A stretch of DNA of 64,000 nt, from the NCBI RefSeq assembly GCF_015351105.1, contig NZ_JADKRR010000001.1, positions 1,779,069 to 1,843,068 of the forward strand, given 5' to 3'. The notes beneath the pieces were generated by a model. That model saw only the letters and a list, made by a program, of their open reading frames with translations. It did not search any database and was not told the origin of the DNA. A program made the translations under genes and the position numbers. The stretch is from Clavibacter sp. VKM Ac-2872. Lineage in GTDB: Bacteria > Actinomycetota > Actinomycetes > Actinomycetales > Microbacteriaceae. Positions 1 through 11,211 of this stretch are shown here, in pieces. Positions within the stretch are counted from its first letter, which is position 1; every line of letters begins with the position of its first letter.

Positions 1-2504
1 ACGACACCCGCGGCCGCGCCCGACGCGGCGTCGGGCGCCTCGTCGGGGGTGACCGCCTGGCCGACGCTCCCGACCGCCTTCTCGAGCGGGATGCCCGATC
101 CGTCGCGCTTCATGCCCGTGGGCGGCAGCTGCCTGACCTCGCCGGCCGGCCCCACCGCGAGGGCGGGCCCGGGACCGACCCAGGCGAGGGCCAGGTGGTC
201 CTCGCCCTTCAGGTAGGCGTGCGCCCGCACCCCGCCCGTGGCCCGGCCCTTGCGCGGGAAGTCGCCGAACCCGCTGACCTTCGCGCGCCCGGGATCCACG
301 CCGGCGATGGTGTCCGACGACGCCGAGATCGTCACGACCTGGGCGCCCTCGGGGGCGACGGAGGAGAAGAACAGCACGCGCGCGCCTGCTCCGAGGTTCA
401 CCCCGGCGACACCGCCGGCCTGGATGCCCTGCGGCCGCACGGAGACCGCGGGGAAGTGCAGCAGCTGCGCCTCGCTGGTGACGAACACGAGCTCGTCGGT
501 CTCCGCCCCCTGACGCGCGCCGACCACCTCGTCGCCCTTCTTCAGCGCGATGACCTCGAACTCGGGCTTGGCGGGCAGGGCGGACGGGGCGATGCGCTTG
601 ACGACGCCCTGGCGCGTGCCGAGGGCGATCGCCTCCTCCGTGCCGAGCGCCACGAGCGCGATGACGCGCTCCTTCTTGTCGGTGAGGCCGAGGTAGTCGC
701 GGATCCGGACACCGGCCCCGAGCTGCACGCTCGCGACGGGCACCACGGGCAGGTCGACGGGCGTCATCGTGATGAGCCGGCCGGTGTTCGTGATCGCGCC
801 GATGCGCGTGCGGCTCGTGGTCTCGATCGCCGTGAGGACCGCGTCGTGCGAGCTGCGACGGACCGTTTGGAGAGGCGTGCCCGGCGCGTCGGCCGGCAGG
901 TCGACGCGGACCGCACGGCCCGTGGTCGACAGCAGCACCCGGCAGGGGACGTCGGCGATCTCGAGCACGGGCGCCGACCGGCGGCTCGCCGCTCCCGCGA
1001 CGCTCGGCGCCGCCTCGGTGAGCAGCGTGCGGCGCGGCGTGCCGAAGCGGTCCGCGACCTCCTGGAGCTCGGTCGAGACGAGCGCGCGGAGCCGACGCGG
1101 GTCGGCCAGGATCGCCTCGAGCTCGGCGATCTCCGCCTGGAGCCTGTCCCGCTCCTCCTCGAGCTCGATGCGGCTGAACCGCGTGAGCCGGCGGAGGCGG
1201 AGCTCCAGGATGTAGTCGGCCTGCAGCGTCGACAGGTCGAACACGTCCATGAGCCGCGCGCGCGCCTGCTCGGTGTCGTCGCTGCCGCGGATGACCTGGA
1301 TGACCTCGTCGATGTCGAGGATGGCGATGAGGAGCCCGAGCACGAGGTGCAGCCGCTCCTGCCGGCGGGCGAGCCGGTAGCGCGTCCGGCGCGTGACCAC
1401 GTCGAGCCGGTGCGCCACGTAGACCTGCAGCAGCTCCTTCAGCCCGAGCGTCTGCGGGCTGCCGTCGACGAGCGCGACGTTGTTGATGCTGAAGCCGTCC
1501 TCGAGCGGCGTGTAGCGGTACAGCTGCTCGAGCACCGCCTCGGGGTTGAAGCCCGTCTTGATCTCGATCACGAGCCGCAGCCCGTGCGTGCGGTCGGTGA
1601 GGTCGGTGACGTTGGTGATGCCGGACAGCTTCTTGTTCTGGACGCCGTCCTTGATCTTCTCGATGACCTTCTCGGGTCCGACGAGGTACGGCAGCTCGGT
1701 GACCACGAGCCCCGACTTCCGCGGCGTGAGGCTCTCGACGGAGACGCGCGCGCGGGTCTTGAAGCTGCCGCGGCCCGTGAGGTACGCGTCCTTGACGCCC
1801 GACAGCCCGATGATCGTGCCGCCCGTGGGGAGGTCCGGCCCCGGCACGAACGCCATGAGGTCGTCGAGGGTGGCGTCGGGGTGGTCGATGAGGTGACGCG
1901 CGGCGCCCACGACCTCGATCAGGTTGTGGGGGACCATGTTCGTCGCCATGCCGACGGCGATGCCGCTGGCGCCGTTCACGAGCAGGTTCGGGAACGCCGC
2001 GGGGAGCACGGCCGGCTGCATGAACGCGTTGTCGTAGTTCGGGACGAAGTCGACGACGTCCTCGTCGAGGCCCTCGACCATCGCGAGCGCGGACGCGGCG
2101 AGCCGGGCCTCCGTGTAGCGGGGCGCCGCGGGTCCGTCGTCCAGCGACCCGAAGTTGCCGTGCCCGTCGATGAGCGGCACCCGCAGCGTGAACGGCTGGG
2201 CCATGCGCACCATCGCGTCGTAGATGGCCGAGTCGCCGTGCGGGTGGAGCTTGCCCATCACCTCGCCCGTGACGCGGGCGGACTTGACGTGCCCGCGGTC
2301 GGGGCGCAGGCCCATCTCGCTCATCTGGTAGAGGATGCGGCGCTGCACCGGCTTCAGCCCGTCGCGCGCGTCGGGCAGGGCGCGGGAGTAGATGACCGAG
2401 TACGCGTACTCGAGGAACGAGTTCTCCATCTCGGTGGAGACGTCGACGTCCTCGATGCGCTCGGAGGGCTCGTCGGGCGTGGTGTTCGTGGTGGAGGGAC
2501 TCAT
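1..2504 (-). CDS. parC: Type II DNA topoisomerase A subunit (ParC/GyrA family), 3' part outside window
   Basis: Reads leftwards from ATG at 2504 and is still open at base 1, so the C-terminus is missing; at least 834 codons are present. The N-terminal breakage-reunion domain is intact: [20 protein letters not shown], the HPHGD motif, and the [10 protein letters not shown] segment whose Tyr forms the phosphotyrosine link to DNA. A long coiled-coil region and the start of the C-terminal beta-propeller follow. The enzyme passes one duplex through another and needs a B subunit, which is not in this window. It lies near sepH, as parC does in Streptomyces (known context), so ParC is preferred over GyrA; the split is inference. 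AGAGAG precedes the start. Confidence 0.88.
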   Translation of the reverse strand, partial: MSPSTTNTTPDEPSERIEDVDVSTEMENSFLEYAYSVIYSRALPDARDGLKPVQRRILYQMSEMGLRPDRGHVKSARVTGEVMGKLHPHGDSAIYDAMVRMAQPFTLRVPLIDGHGNFGSLDDGPAAPRYTEARLAASALAMVEGLDEDVVDFVPNYDNAFMQPAVLPAAFPNLLVNGASGIAVGMATNMVPHNLIEVVGAARHLIDHPDATLDDLMAFVPGPDLPTGGTIIGLSGVKDAYLTGRGSFKTRARVSVESLTPRKSGLVVTELPYLVGPEKVIEKIKDGVQNKKLSGITNVTDLTDRTHGLRLVIEIKTGFNPEAVLEQLYRYTPLEDGFSINNVALVDGSPQTLGLKELLQVYVAHRLDVVTRRTRYRLARRQERLHLVLGLLIAILDIDEVIQVIRGSDDTEQARARLMDVFDLSTLQADYILELRLRRLTRFSRIELEEERDRLQAEIAELEAILADPRRLRALVSTELQEVADRFGTPRRTLLTEAAPSVAGAASRRSAPVLEIADVPCRVLLSTTGRAVRVDLPADAPGTPLQTVRRSSHDAVLTAIETTSRTRIGAITNTGRLITMTPVDLPVVPVASVQLGAGVRIRDYLGLTDKKERVIALVALGTEEAIALGTRQGVVKRIAPSALPAKPEFEVIALKKGDEVVGARQGAETDELVFVTSEAQLLHFPAVSVRPQGIQAGGVAGVNLGAGARVLFFSSVAPEGAQVVTISASSDTIAGVDPGRAKVSGFGDFPRKGRATGGVRAHAYLKGEDHLALAWVGPGPALAVGPAGEVRQLPPTGMKRDGSGIPLEKAVGSVGQAVTPDEAPDAASGAAAGV

Positions 2505-2573
2505 GGACTCTCTGGGTCGGGATCGGCGTCGTGACGCGGATGCGCGCCGGGCTGCTGTGGCAGACTGGGCCGG

Positions 2574-3713
2574 ATGGCCCCCATGCTACCGGCGCCCGGA
2601 TCCAGCCGGATGAGCCTCACCGCGGTGATGCCGGGTTGCCTCGCCGCCCTCGTGGGGGAGGAGTCGGAGGCGGGCCTCCCGCCCGTCGATCGGGCCGTGG
2701 TCGTCCTCGTGGACGGGCTCGGCTCCTCCGCCCTCCGCGCCCGCGCCGGGCACGCGCGCCACCTCGTGACGGGCTGGCGGAAGAAGGACGTCGTGGACGT
2801 GGGCTTCCCCACCACGACCGCCGCCAGCATCACGTCGCTGACCACGGGGGTGCGCGCGGGCGAGCACGGCCTCGTCGGCTACACCGCGCTGGACCCCGCG
2901 CACGACCGCGTCCTCAAGCTGCTGTCCGGATGGGACGCCAGGAGCGTGCCGGAGGAGTGGCAGCCGGTGCCGACCGTGTTCGAGCGGGCGGTCGCCGCGG
3001 GCGTCCCCGCGTACGTCGTCGGCTCCGCCCGCTACGCCGGATCCGGCTTCTCCCGCGCGGCGCTGCGGGGCGCCACCTACGTCGCCGCCGAGTCGATCGC
3101 GGACCGCTTCGCCACCACGCGGGCGCTCCTGGACCGGGAGCCGCGCGCGCTCGTCTACCTCTACGTCCCCGAGCTCGACCAGGTCGCCCACTCGCACGGC
3201 TGGGAGTCGGACCGCTGGCTCCGGTCCCTGGAGGAGCTCGACCAGGCGGCCGGTCCCTTCCTCGACCGCCTCGGCCCCCGCGAGGGCGCGCTGATCACCG
3301 CGGACCACGGCATCGTCGACGTGCCCGCCGGATCCCAGGTGCTGTTCGACCGGGTGCCGGAGCTGGTCGCGGGCGTCCGACACGTGGCGGGGGAGCCGCG
3401 CTGCCTGCACCTCCATCTGGAGCCCGGCCTCGACGCGCACGCCCTCGCCGCCGCGTGGCGCGCGTCCGAGGGCACGAGGGCGCACGTCGCGACGCGCGCG
3501 GAGGCGGTCGCCGCCGACTGGTACGGCCCGATCCGCGAGGGCGTGGCGGCGCGCATCGGCGACGTGGTCGTCGCGACGCGTGCGCTCATCGCGTACTACG
3601 ACGGCCGTCCGCGTGACCAGGGCGCCCGCCGCATGATCGGCCAGCACGGCTCGTTCTCGGACGAGGAGCGCCTGGTGCCGCTCATCCGCGCCGGCGCGTT
3701 CGCGCGCGGCTGA
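2574..3713 (+). CDS. Alkaline phosphatase superfamily / nucleotide pyrophosphatase-phosphodiesterase
   Basis: A 379-residue enzyme diverging from the topoisomerase gene. Family signatures are visible in order: [11 protein letters not shown] (first metal-binding Asp), [12 protein letters not shown] (nucleophile Thr region), the acidic/His segment [20 protein letters not shown] and a C-terminal [10 protein letters not shown]. These are the two-metal ligands of the type I phosphodiesterase/nucleotide pyrophosphatase family, which hydrolyses phosphate mono- or diesters. No signal peptide is evident, so a cytoplasmic location is likely. The substrate cannot be told from sequence. A second ATG at 2583 is an alternative start; the phosphatase fold begins near residue 38, so either start fits. 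Confidence 0.85.
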   Translation: MAPMLPAPGSSRMSLTAVMPGCLAALVGEESEAGLPPVDRAVVVLVDGLGSSALRARAGHARHLVTGWRKKDVVDVGFPTTTAASITSLTTGVRAGEHGLVGYTALDPAHDRVLKLLSGWDARSVPEEWQPVPTVFERAVAAGVPAYVVGSARYAGSGFSRAALRGATYVAAESIADRFATTRALLDREPRALVYLYVPELDQVAHSHGWESDRWLRSLEELDQAAGPFLDRLGPREGALITADHGIVDVPAGSQVLFDRVPELVAGVRHVAGEPRCLHLHLEPGLDAHALAAAWRASEGTRAHVATRAEAVAADWYGPIREGVAARIGDVVVATRALIAYYDGRPRDQGARRMIGQHGSFSDEERLVPLIRAGAFARG

Positions 3714-3738
3714 CCGGAAAGACGACGACGGCAGGGCC

Positions 3739-3765
3739 GCCGTCCGGGCGACCCGGCCGGACGGC
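3739..3765. terminator. Hairpin between convergent genes
   Basis: GCCGTCCGG (3739-3747) pairs with CCGGACGGC (3757-3765) across a 9-nt loop, between the convergent phosphodiesterase gene and sepH. It has no U-tract, as is common in high-GC actinobacteria, and could serve both strands. Confidence 0.45.
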
Positions 3766-3772
3766 GCGGGGA

Positions 3773-4957
3773 TCAGGCCAGGTGGTCGTCGTCGCTGCGG
3801 GCGCCGAAGACGATCTCGTCCCAGCTCGGCATCGCGGTGCGTCCGCGTCGGCCGGACGGCTTGCCGGACCCACGGCCCTCGCCGCTGCCGGGCGTGCGCA
3901 GGCCCTCGTCCTCGGACTCCTCGCGCGACCGGTCCCGCGCGGGGTCGACGCGACCGATCCCGGGGATCACCGCGGACCGCAGCGGCGGCACGGAGCGCTG
4001 GCCGCCGCGCGGGCGGGACAGCGGCTCGTCGCGACGGGCGGCGGGCGCGTCCTCGACCGGATCGTCGCCCTCGTCGTCGCGCGGCACGGACTCCCGCTCG
4101 CCCCGGCGGCGGCGCAGGGCCTCCAGCAGGTCGGCTGTCTCGTTCAGCTCGACCTGCGCGACGCGCGCCGGCTGCTGGCTGCCCGCGGGGTGGTTGCCCT
4201 GCCGTCCGAGGTGCGAGACGGACGCCCCCTCGTCGCGGCGGGGCGCCTCCCACGGCTGGGGAGCCGTGTCCTGCGTGCTCGACGCGGTCGGCTCGGGCAG
4301 GCGGAACGCACCGCTGTCGAACCGGGTCACGCCCGCCTCCTCGTGCGTGTCCGCGGCCTCCGGCGGCAGCGCCCGGAGGCGCGGGATGAGGGCACCGCGG
4401 ATCTCGCCCTGCTGCGAGAGGGTGATCGCCTCGTTGTTGGCGGGGGAGAGGGCGTGCTTCTTGGCGTCGTAGGACCAGCGGGCGTCGTGCTCGATGTCCT
4501 CGCTCGTGAAGGCGACCTTCACCACCCAGCCCCCGAGCTGCTCCTTCCAGCTGCTCCAGCGCACCGCCTGGGCGCCGAGGGACTCGAGGCGCTCCTCGAT
4601 GACCTGGCCGAACAGCGTGCCCTGGCCCATCGGGTCGACCTCGATGGCGGTGTGCACGGGCACCTTCATCGCGCTGCGCACGACGTGCTCGCGTTCGGCG
4701 ACGACAGGACCCTCGAACTTGCGCACGTACTCGACGGACGCGCCGGTCTCCCGCGCGACGTCCTCGGCGCTCATGCCCTGGCGGATGAAGGACTGGATGA
4801 TGCGCGGTGCGGCCTTGCGCGTGGCACCGCCGTCGGCGGACTGGCGGCGCAGCGCGGAGCGGAACGCGTCGTCCATGACGAGACGGTGCCGATCACCGCC
4901 CGCGGCCTCGACGACGAGGGCGCCGTCCTCGACTCCGACGATTTTCAGATCCTGCAT
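3773..4957 (-). CDS. sepH: SepH-type septation regulator (DUF3071)
   Basis: A 394-residue protein starting MQDLKIVGVEDGALVVEA. The conserved N-terminal domain (about residues 1-170) includes a helix-turn-helix-like stretch, RIIQSFIRQGMSAEDVARE, then VEYVRKFEGPVVAEREHV. The C-terminal half is low-complexity, acidic and arginine-rich. SepH proteins in Actinobacteria stimulate FtsZ assembly and aid early cell division (known for Streptomyces and Mycobacterium). The ATG at 4957 was chosen because the conserved domain begins there; the frame stays open upstream to 5230 but that part has no domain character. The nearby topoisomerase gene matches the usual neighbourhood. Confidence 0.87.
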   Translation of the reverse strand: MQDLKIVGVEDGALVVEAAGGDRHRLVMDDAFRSALRRQSADGGATRKAAPRIIQSFIRQGMSAEDVARETGASVEYVRKFEGPVVAEREHVVRSAMKVPVHTAIEVDPMGQGTLFGQVIEERLESLGAQAVRWSSWKEQLGGWVVKVAFTSEDIEHDARWSYDAKKHALSPANNEAITLSQQGEIRGALIPRLRALPPEAADTHEEAGVTRFDSGAFRLPEPTASSTQDTAPQPWEAPRRDEGASVSHLGRQGNHPAGSQQPARVAQVELNETADLLEALRRRRGERESVPRDDEGDDPVEDAPAARRDEPLSRPRGGQRSVPPLRSAVIPGIGRVDPARDRSREESEDEGLRTPGSGEGRGSGKPSGRRGRTAMPSWDEIVFGARSDDDHLA

Positions 4958-5282
4958 GGGTTCCACGCCTCTCGCGCTCACTGGACGATTCACGATCGCA
5001 CGACTCGACCCCTCTTCCGGGGAATACGCGTGGCGCGCCGCGACTTGGGTCCGACGAGAGCGCCGGAGGGCGGGATCGCGGGCCCCGGGCGCAGGTTGTT
5101 CGTGCGCGAACGGTGTACCGTGTGAGTCCGCATCCGCGGCCCGGGGACGGGCTGGCTCCCCGCATCCAAACCGCCGATCAGGGCCCCCGACGGGGGTCTC
5201 GGGACGGTTTGCTATCCGGATGCGATTCATGCAAACTGTGCCCGCCGATTCCGTTCGGCGGTTATTCGAGAAGTGGACAGGA
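4958..5282. other. Divergent intergenic region sepH / DUF4193
   Basis: About 325 bases without a credible gene. It should carry the promoters of two divergent genes. Visible structure: CCCCCgacGGGGG at 5184-5196 and an inverted repeat GTTTGC (5207-5212) / GCAAAC (5231-5236) separated by 18 nt, about 50 nt before the DUF4193 start. Neither matches an operator I recognise. I found no clear -35/-10 pair. Confidence 0.5.
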
Positions 5283-5576
5283 ATGGCAACTGATTACGAC
5301 GCCCCGCGCAAGACGGAGGACGACTCCGACTCGATCGAGGCTCTGAAGGAGCGCGTCCCGGACCGCATGTCCGGGGTCGTGGACGTCGACGATGCCGACA
5401 ACCCCGGGAGCTTCGACCTCGCCGGAGCCGACCTCTCCGACCTCGAGCTCGAGACGGTGGTGCTCCCGCCCCAGGCGGACGAGTTCACCTGCGTGAGCTG
5501 CTTCCTCGTGAAGCACCGCTCGCAGATCGACCACCAGGAGAAGCTCGGGCCCATCTGCCAGGAGTGCGCCGCCTAG
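5283..5576 (+). CDS. DUF4193 zinc-ribbon-like protein
   Basis: A 97-residue acidic protein. Two CxxC-type pairs sit at the C-terminus: C70-VS-C73 and C92-QE-C95, in contexts EFTCVSCFLVKHRSQ and GPICQECAA, which suggests one structural zinc site. The N-terminal 60 residues are Asp/Glu-rich and probably disordered. DUF4193 proteins are widespread in Actinobacteria; function is unknown and I assign none. The ATG at 5283 gives the usual MATDYDAPR start. The ribosome-binding site is weak (GAGAAG around 5269). Confidence 0.85.
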   Translation: MATDYDAPRKTEDDSDSIEALKERVPDRMSGVVDVDDADNPGSFDLAGADLSDLELETVVLPPQADEFTCVSCFLVKHRSQIDHQEKLGPICQECAA

Positions 5577-5622
5577 AGCGACGCCGGGGGGAACCCCTCC
5601 AGGCCCCGCGCCTGACCGCACG

Positions 5623-6072
5623 TCATGATCGCCGCGATCCCCGGATCGCGGCGATCAGTCGTTCCGGGGTCCGTGTGGAGATGAGCCAGTAGGGAGCGGG
5701 ATCGGTCGCATCCATCAGCGGCACCTTCACCACCGGGTCCACCCACCCGCGGATCACCAGGTACGCCCGCGCGTGCAGCCGCATCCCGCGCTCGGCCGTC
5801 GCCTGGGCGCCCCGGAAGGCCTCGGGCTCGCCGACCTGGTCGACGTCGATGGACGCGCGGCCCGCGCGCAGTCGTCCGCCGGACACCTCGATGACCGGGC
5901 TCGTGAGCACGAGCGTGGCGACGACGCCCGCGTACAGCACGATCGCGACGATCACCCCGGCGACGACGCTGATGGGGAGGAACACGAGCAGGCTCGCGGG
6001 GATGACGAGGGCGGTGGAGACGAAGAGCCAGGGAGCAGGCCAGAGCCGCTCGCTGTAGGGGGATGCGGGCAT
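5623..6072 (-). CDS. DUF3093 membrane protein
   Basis: 149 residues. Two adjacent hydrophobic segments near the N-terminus (about residues 14-56: WLFVSTALVIPASLLVFL and VVAGVIVAIVLYAGVVATLV) form a likely hairpin in the membrane. A soluble C-terminal domain follows, with YLVIRGWVDPVVKVPLMD and YWLISTRTPERL. This is the DUF3093 pattern; family function is unknown. It diverges from dut with only 38 bp between start codons. DUF4193, DUF3093 and dut adjacency is common in actinobacteria (general knowledge). Confidence 0.83.
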   Translation of the reverse strand: MPASPYSERLWPAPWLFVSTALVIPASLLVFLPISVVAGVIVAIVLYAGVVATLVLTSPVIEVSGGRLRAGRASIDVDQVGEPEAFRGAQATAERGMRLHARAYLVIRGWVDPVVKVPLMDATDPAPYWLISTRTPERLIAAIRGSRRS

Positions 6073-6098
6073 GCGCCTATTCGATCAGATTCCTGCAC

Positions 6099-6104
6099 TA
6101 GCCT
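6099..6104 (+). promoter_or_regulatory. -10 element of a probable leaderless dut mRNA
   Basis: TAGCCT ends 6 nt before the dut GTG at 6111, which would put transcription start on or next to the first base of the start codon. There is no Shine-Dalgarno sequence in the 38-bp gap to the divergent DUF3093 gene. Confidence 0.5.
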
Positions 6105-6110
6105 CGGACC

Positions 6111-6581
6111 GTGCCCGATCCCGTCGACGTCCTCATCGCGGGCGACGCCCCGATCCCGGCCTACGCGCATCCCGGCGACGCCGGCGCCGACCTCGTGAGC
6201 GCGGAGTCCCTGCGCCTCGAGCCCGGACAGCGGGCCACCGTCGGCACGGGCGTGTCGATCGCCCTCCCCGACGGGTACGCCGCCTTCGTCCTGCCCCGCA
6301 GCGGCCTCGCCGCGCGGCACGGGATCACGATCGTCAACGCGCCCGGCACGGTCGACGCCGGCTACCGCGGCGAGATCCGCGTCACCCTCCTCAACACCGA
6401 CGCCGACGCCGCGTACGATGTCGCGGTCGGCGACCGCATCGCGCAGGTCGTCGTCATGCCCGTCAGCCGGGTGCGCTTCGTGCCCGTCGAGAAGCTGCCC
6501 GGGAGCCACCGCGGCACGGGGGGCTTCGGCTCCACGGGCACCGGCGCCCTCCCCGCCCGAGATCCAGGAGACCGAACATGA
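6111..6581 (+). CDS. dut: Deoxyuridine 5'-triphosphate nucleotidohydrolase (dUTPase)
   Basis: 156 residues, normal for trimeric dUTPase, which hydrolyses dUTP to dUMP and pyrophosphate and so keeps uracil out of DNA. The five family motifs are visible: AHPGDAGADL (1), VLPRSGLAARHG (2), NAPGTVDAGYRGEI (3), VGDRIAQVVVMP (4) and the C-terminal arm RGTGGFGSTG (5). It starts at GTG 6111 and appears leaderless. Its stop overlaps the next start as ATGA (6578-6581), so it is translationally coupled to the DUF3710 gene. Confidence 0.95.
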   Translation: MPDPVDVLIAGDAPIPAYAHPGDAGADLVSAESLRLEPGQRATVGTGVSIALPDGYAAFVLPRSGLAARHGITIVNAPGTVDAGYRGEIRVTLLNTDADAAYDVAVGDRIAQVVVMPVSRVRFVPVEKLPGSHRGTGGFGSTGTGALPARDPGDRT

Positions 6582-7270
6582 CCGACGAGAACGCGAACCA
6601 GCCGGACGACGCCGCCCTCGCGGACGACGCCGAGCACGTCCTGGACGCCAAGTCCGCTCCCGACGACCGCGCCGACGAGGGCCCGCTCGACGAGACCGAG
6701 GCGAACCCCGTGCGTCCCTACGTCGACCTCGGCGGGATCAAGATCCTGCCGCGCGAGGGCCTCCACCTGCGCCTCGAGGTGGCAGAGGGCACGCAGCAGG
6801 TCGTCGCGATCGGCCTCGACTTCGCCGAATCGAGCCTGCAGGTGCAGCCGTTCGCCGCGCCGCGCTCGAGCGGGCTGTGGCACGAGATCCGCACGACCAT
6901 CGGGGAGCAGATCCAGCGGCAGGGCGGCACGACGCGCCTGGCCGACGGCCCGTTCGGTCCCGAGCTCCACGCCGTCATCCCGGTCGTGCAGCAGCCCGGC
7001 CAGCCGGCGGCGACCACGCGCGATGCCCGGTTCATCGGCGTGGACGGCCCGCGCTGGTTCCTGCGGGGCGTCATCACCGGCCGAGCCGTGACGGACCCGG
7101 AGGCCGCCGCCGCCGTCGAGGACCTGTTCCGCAGCGTCGTCGTGGTGCGCGGATCCTCGCCCATGCCCCCGCGCGACCTCATCCCGCTGAAGATGCCGGC
7201 GGCCCAGGTCGGCACCGCGCCGGGCGCGGCTCCGGCCGGCGAGAGCCCGGCGTCCGCGCTGGGCGCCTGA
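6578..7270 (+). CDS. DUF3710 domain protein
   Basis: 230 residues. The first 45 residues are acidic and low-complexity. The DUF3710 core follows (about residues 48-205) with YVDLGGIKILP, LQVQPFAAPRSSGLWHEIR and DGPRWFLRGVITGRA. Biochemical role unknown. The ATG at 6578 overlaps the dut stop. dut-DUF3710-DUF3159 is a recurring actinobacterial gene string, so a shared transcript is likely. Confidence 0.88.
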   Translation: MTDENANQPDDAALADDAEHVLDAKSAPDDRADEGPLDETEANPVRPYVDLGGIKILPREGLHLRLEVAEGTQQVVAIGLDFAESSLQVQPFAAPRSSGLWHEIRTTIGEQIQRQGGTTRLADGPFGPELHAVIPVVQQPGQPAATTRDARFIGVDGPRWFLRGVITGRAVTDPEAAAAVEDLFRSVVVVRGSSPMPPRDLIPLKMPAAQVGTAPGAAPAGESPASALGA

Positions 7271-7272
7271 GC

Positions 7273-8058
7273 GTGTCGGGGCAGGGTCCGGTCGGGGAGG
7301 ACCCCCGGCACCCGGAGCCCGCGGACGGACCGCTCGCGCCCGATACCCCGCCCCCTGCACCCGCGCCCTCCGAGGCGCTCGGCGCGAGCATGGCGCAGGC
7401 CGCCGAGCGGGCCGGCCTCGGGCAGGCGGCGCGCGGCGAGACCATGACCGCCGCGACCCTCCTCACCGCGATGGGCGGCGTGCGCGGCGTCCTCGAGGCG
7501 ATCGTGCCCGGGCTCCTCTTCCTCGTCGCCTTCACCATCACGCGCGACATCGGGCTGTCGGTCGCCGTGCCCGTCGTCGTGGCCGTCGTGGCAGTCGTGG
7601 CGCGGCTGGTGCAGCGCTCGGCCGTCGCGCCCGCGGTTGGAGGGCTCGTCGGCATCGTCATCTCCGCCTTCCTGGCGCTCCGCTCCGGGGAGGGGCGGGA
7701 CTTCTACGCGCTCGGCCTCTGGACCAACGGCGCGTACTTCGCGGTGCTCCTGGTCTCGGTCGTGGTCGGCTGGCCGCTCGTCGGCGTCGCCGTGGGCTTC
7801 CTCATGGGCGACGGCACGGCATGGCGGCAGGACCGCAGGAAGGCCAGGGCGCTGCGCCTGCTCACCCTCGTCTGGGTCGCGTTCTTCGCCCTGCGCCTGG
7901 CGGTGCAGCTCCCGCTCTACCTCGCCGACGCGATCGACGCGCTCGGCGTCGCCCGCCTCGTGATGGGCACGCCGCTCTACGGCGTGCTCCTCGTCCTGTC
8001 ATGGCTCTTCGTGCGGGCCGTGTACGCGAAGGACCCGGCGACGCCCCCGACCGACTGA
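7273..8058 (+). CDS. DUF3159 multi-pass membrane protein
   Basis: 261 residues from GTG at 7273, two bases after the DUF3710 stop. The first 55 residues are Pro/Ala-rich and soluble. About five to six membrane segments follow, including AIVPGLLFLVAFTI, VAVPVVVAVVAVVARLV, GLVGIVISAFLAL, FAVLLVSVVVGWPLVGVAVG, and a C-terminal YGVLLVLSWLFVRAVY. The segment GRDFYALGLWTNGAY is typical of DUF3159. Function unknown; third gene of the dut operon. Confidence 0.85.
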   Translation: MSGQGPVGEDPRHPEPADGPLAPDTPPPAPAPSEALGASMAQAAERAGLGQAARGETMTAATLLTAMGGVRGVLEAIVPGLLFLVAFTITRDIGLSVAVPVVVAVVAVVARLVQRSAVAPAVGGLVGIVISAFLALRSGEGRDFYALGLWTNGAYFAVLLVSVVVGWPLVGVAVGFLMGDGTAWRQDRRKARALRLLTLVWVAFFALRLAVQLPLYLADAIDALGVARLVMGTPLYGVLLVLSWLFVRAVYAKDPATPPTD

Positions 8059-8124
8059 TCCCGGCCCGCCACCCCCTCGCCGACGTCGCCGCGCGCCGCT
8101 GCGTCCGGCACGGCGGCGCGATGG

Positions 8125-8147
8125 TAGATTCATCTCGACGTCGAGAT
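8125..8147 (+). promoter_or_regulatory. acn promoter -10 with overlapping 16-bp palindromic operator
   Basis: TAGATT (8125-8130) fits a -10 box. One base later begins ATCTCGACGTCGAGAT (8132-8147), a perfect 8+8 palindrome that would cover the transcription start. It lies about 137 bp before the aconitase start in a 225-bp gap. The regulator is unknown; a dimeric TetR-, MarR- or GntR-type repressor is a reasonable inference. No good -35 is visible. Confidence 0.55.
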
Positions 8148-8283
8148 ACATCGGCGCCGTCCCGCCTCGTGCCGGCGCGCCCGATCAGGGTCGCCTTACT
8201 GGACCCGGCCGCGGCGGGCGACCAAGATCGGATGACGGGCGGAATGGACTTTCCGCGCCCATCCAGTGAGGGAAGAGGGCCAC

Positions 8284-11097
<2,814 letters not shown>

Positions 11098-11108
11098 CAG
11101 CAGCCTGA

Positions 11109-11136
11109 GGAGGCCGGGCGGCGACGCCCGGCCTCC
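11109..11136 (+). terminator. Terminator after aconitase gene
   Basis: GGAGGCCGGGC (11109-11119) pairs perfectly with GCCCGGCCTCC (11126-11136) around a 6-nt loop, 12 bases after the stop codon and followed by TTC. It separates acnA from dxs. Confidence 0.8.
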
Positions 11137-11211
11137 TTCGTGCACGCAGGGCCCTGCGTACACTCGAGGAGGCGGGAGTCGCGACATGGCTCCCGATGGA
11201 AGGCGGTCAGC

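Noticed and set aside
5207-5236. GTTTGC/GCAAAC inverted repeat before DUF4193 as an operator.
   Set aside because: Only six bases per arm with an 18-nt spacer; chance occurrence is likely and no regulator is known.
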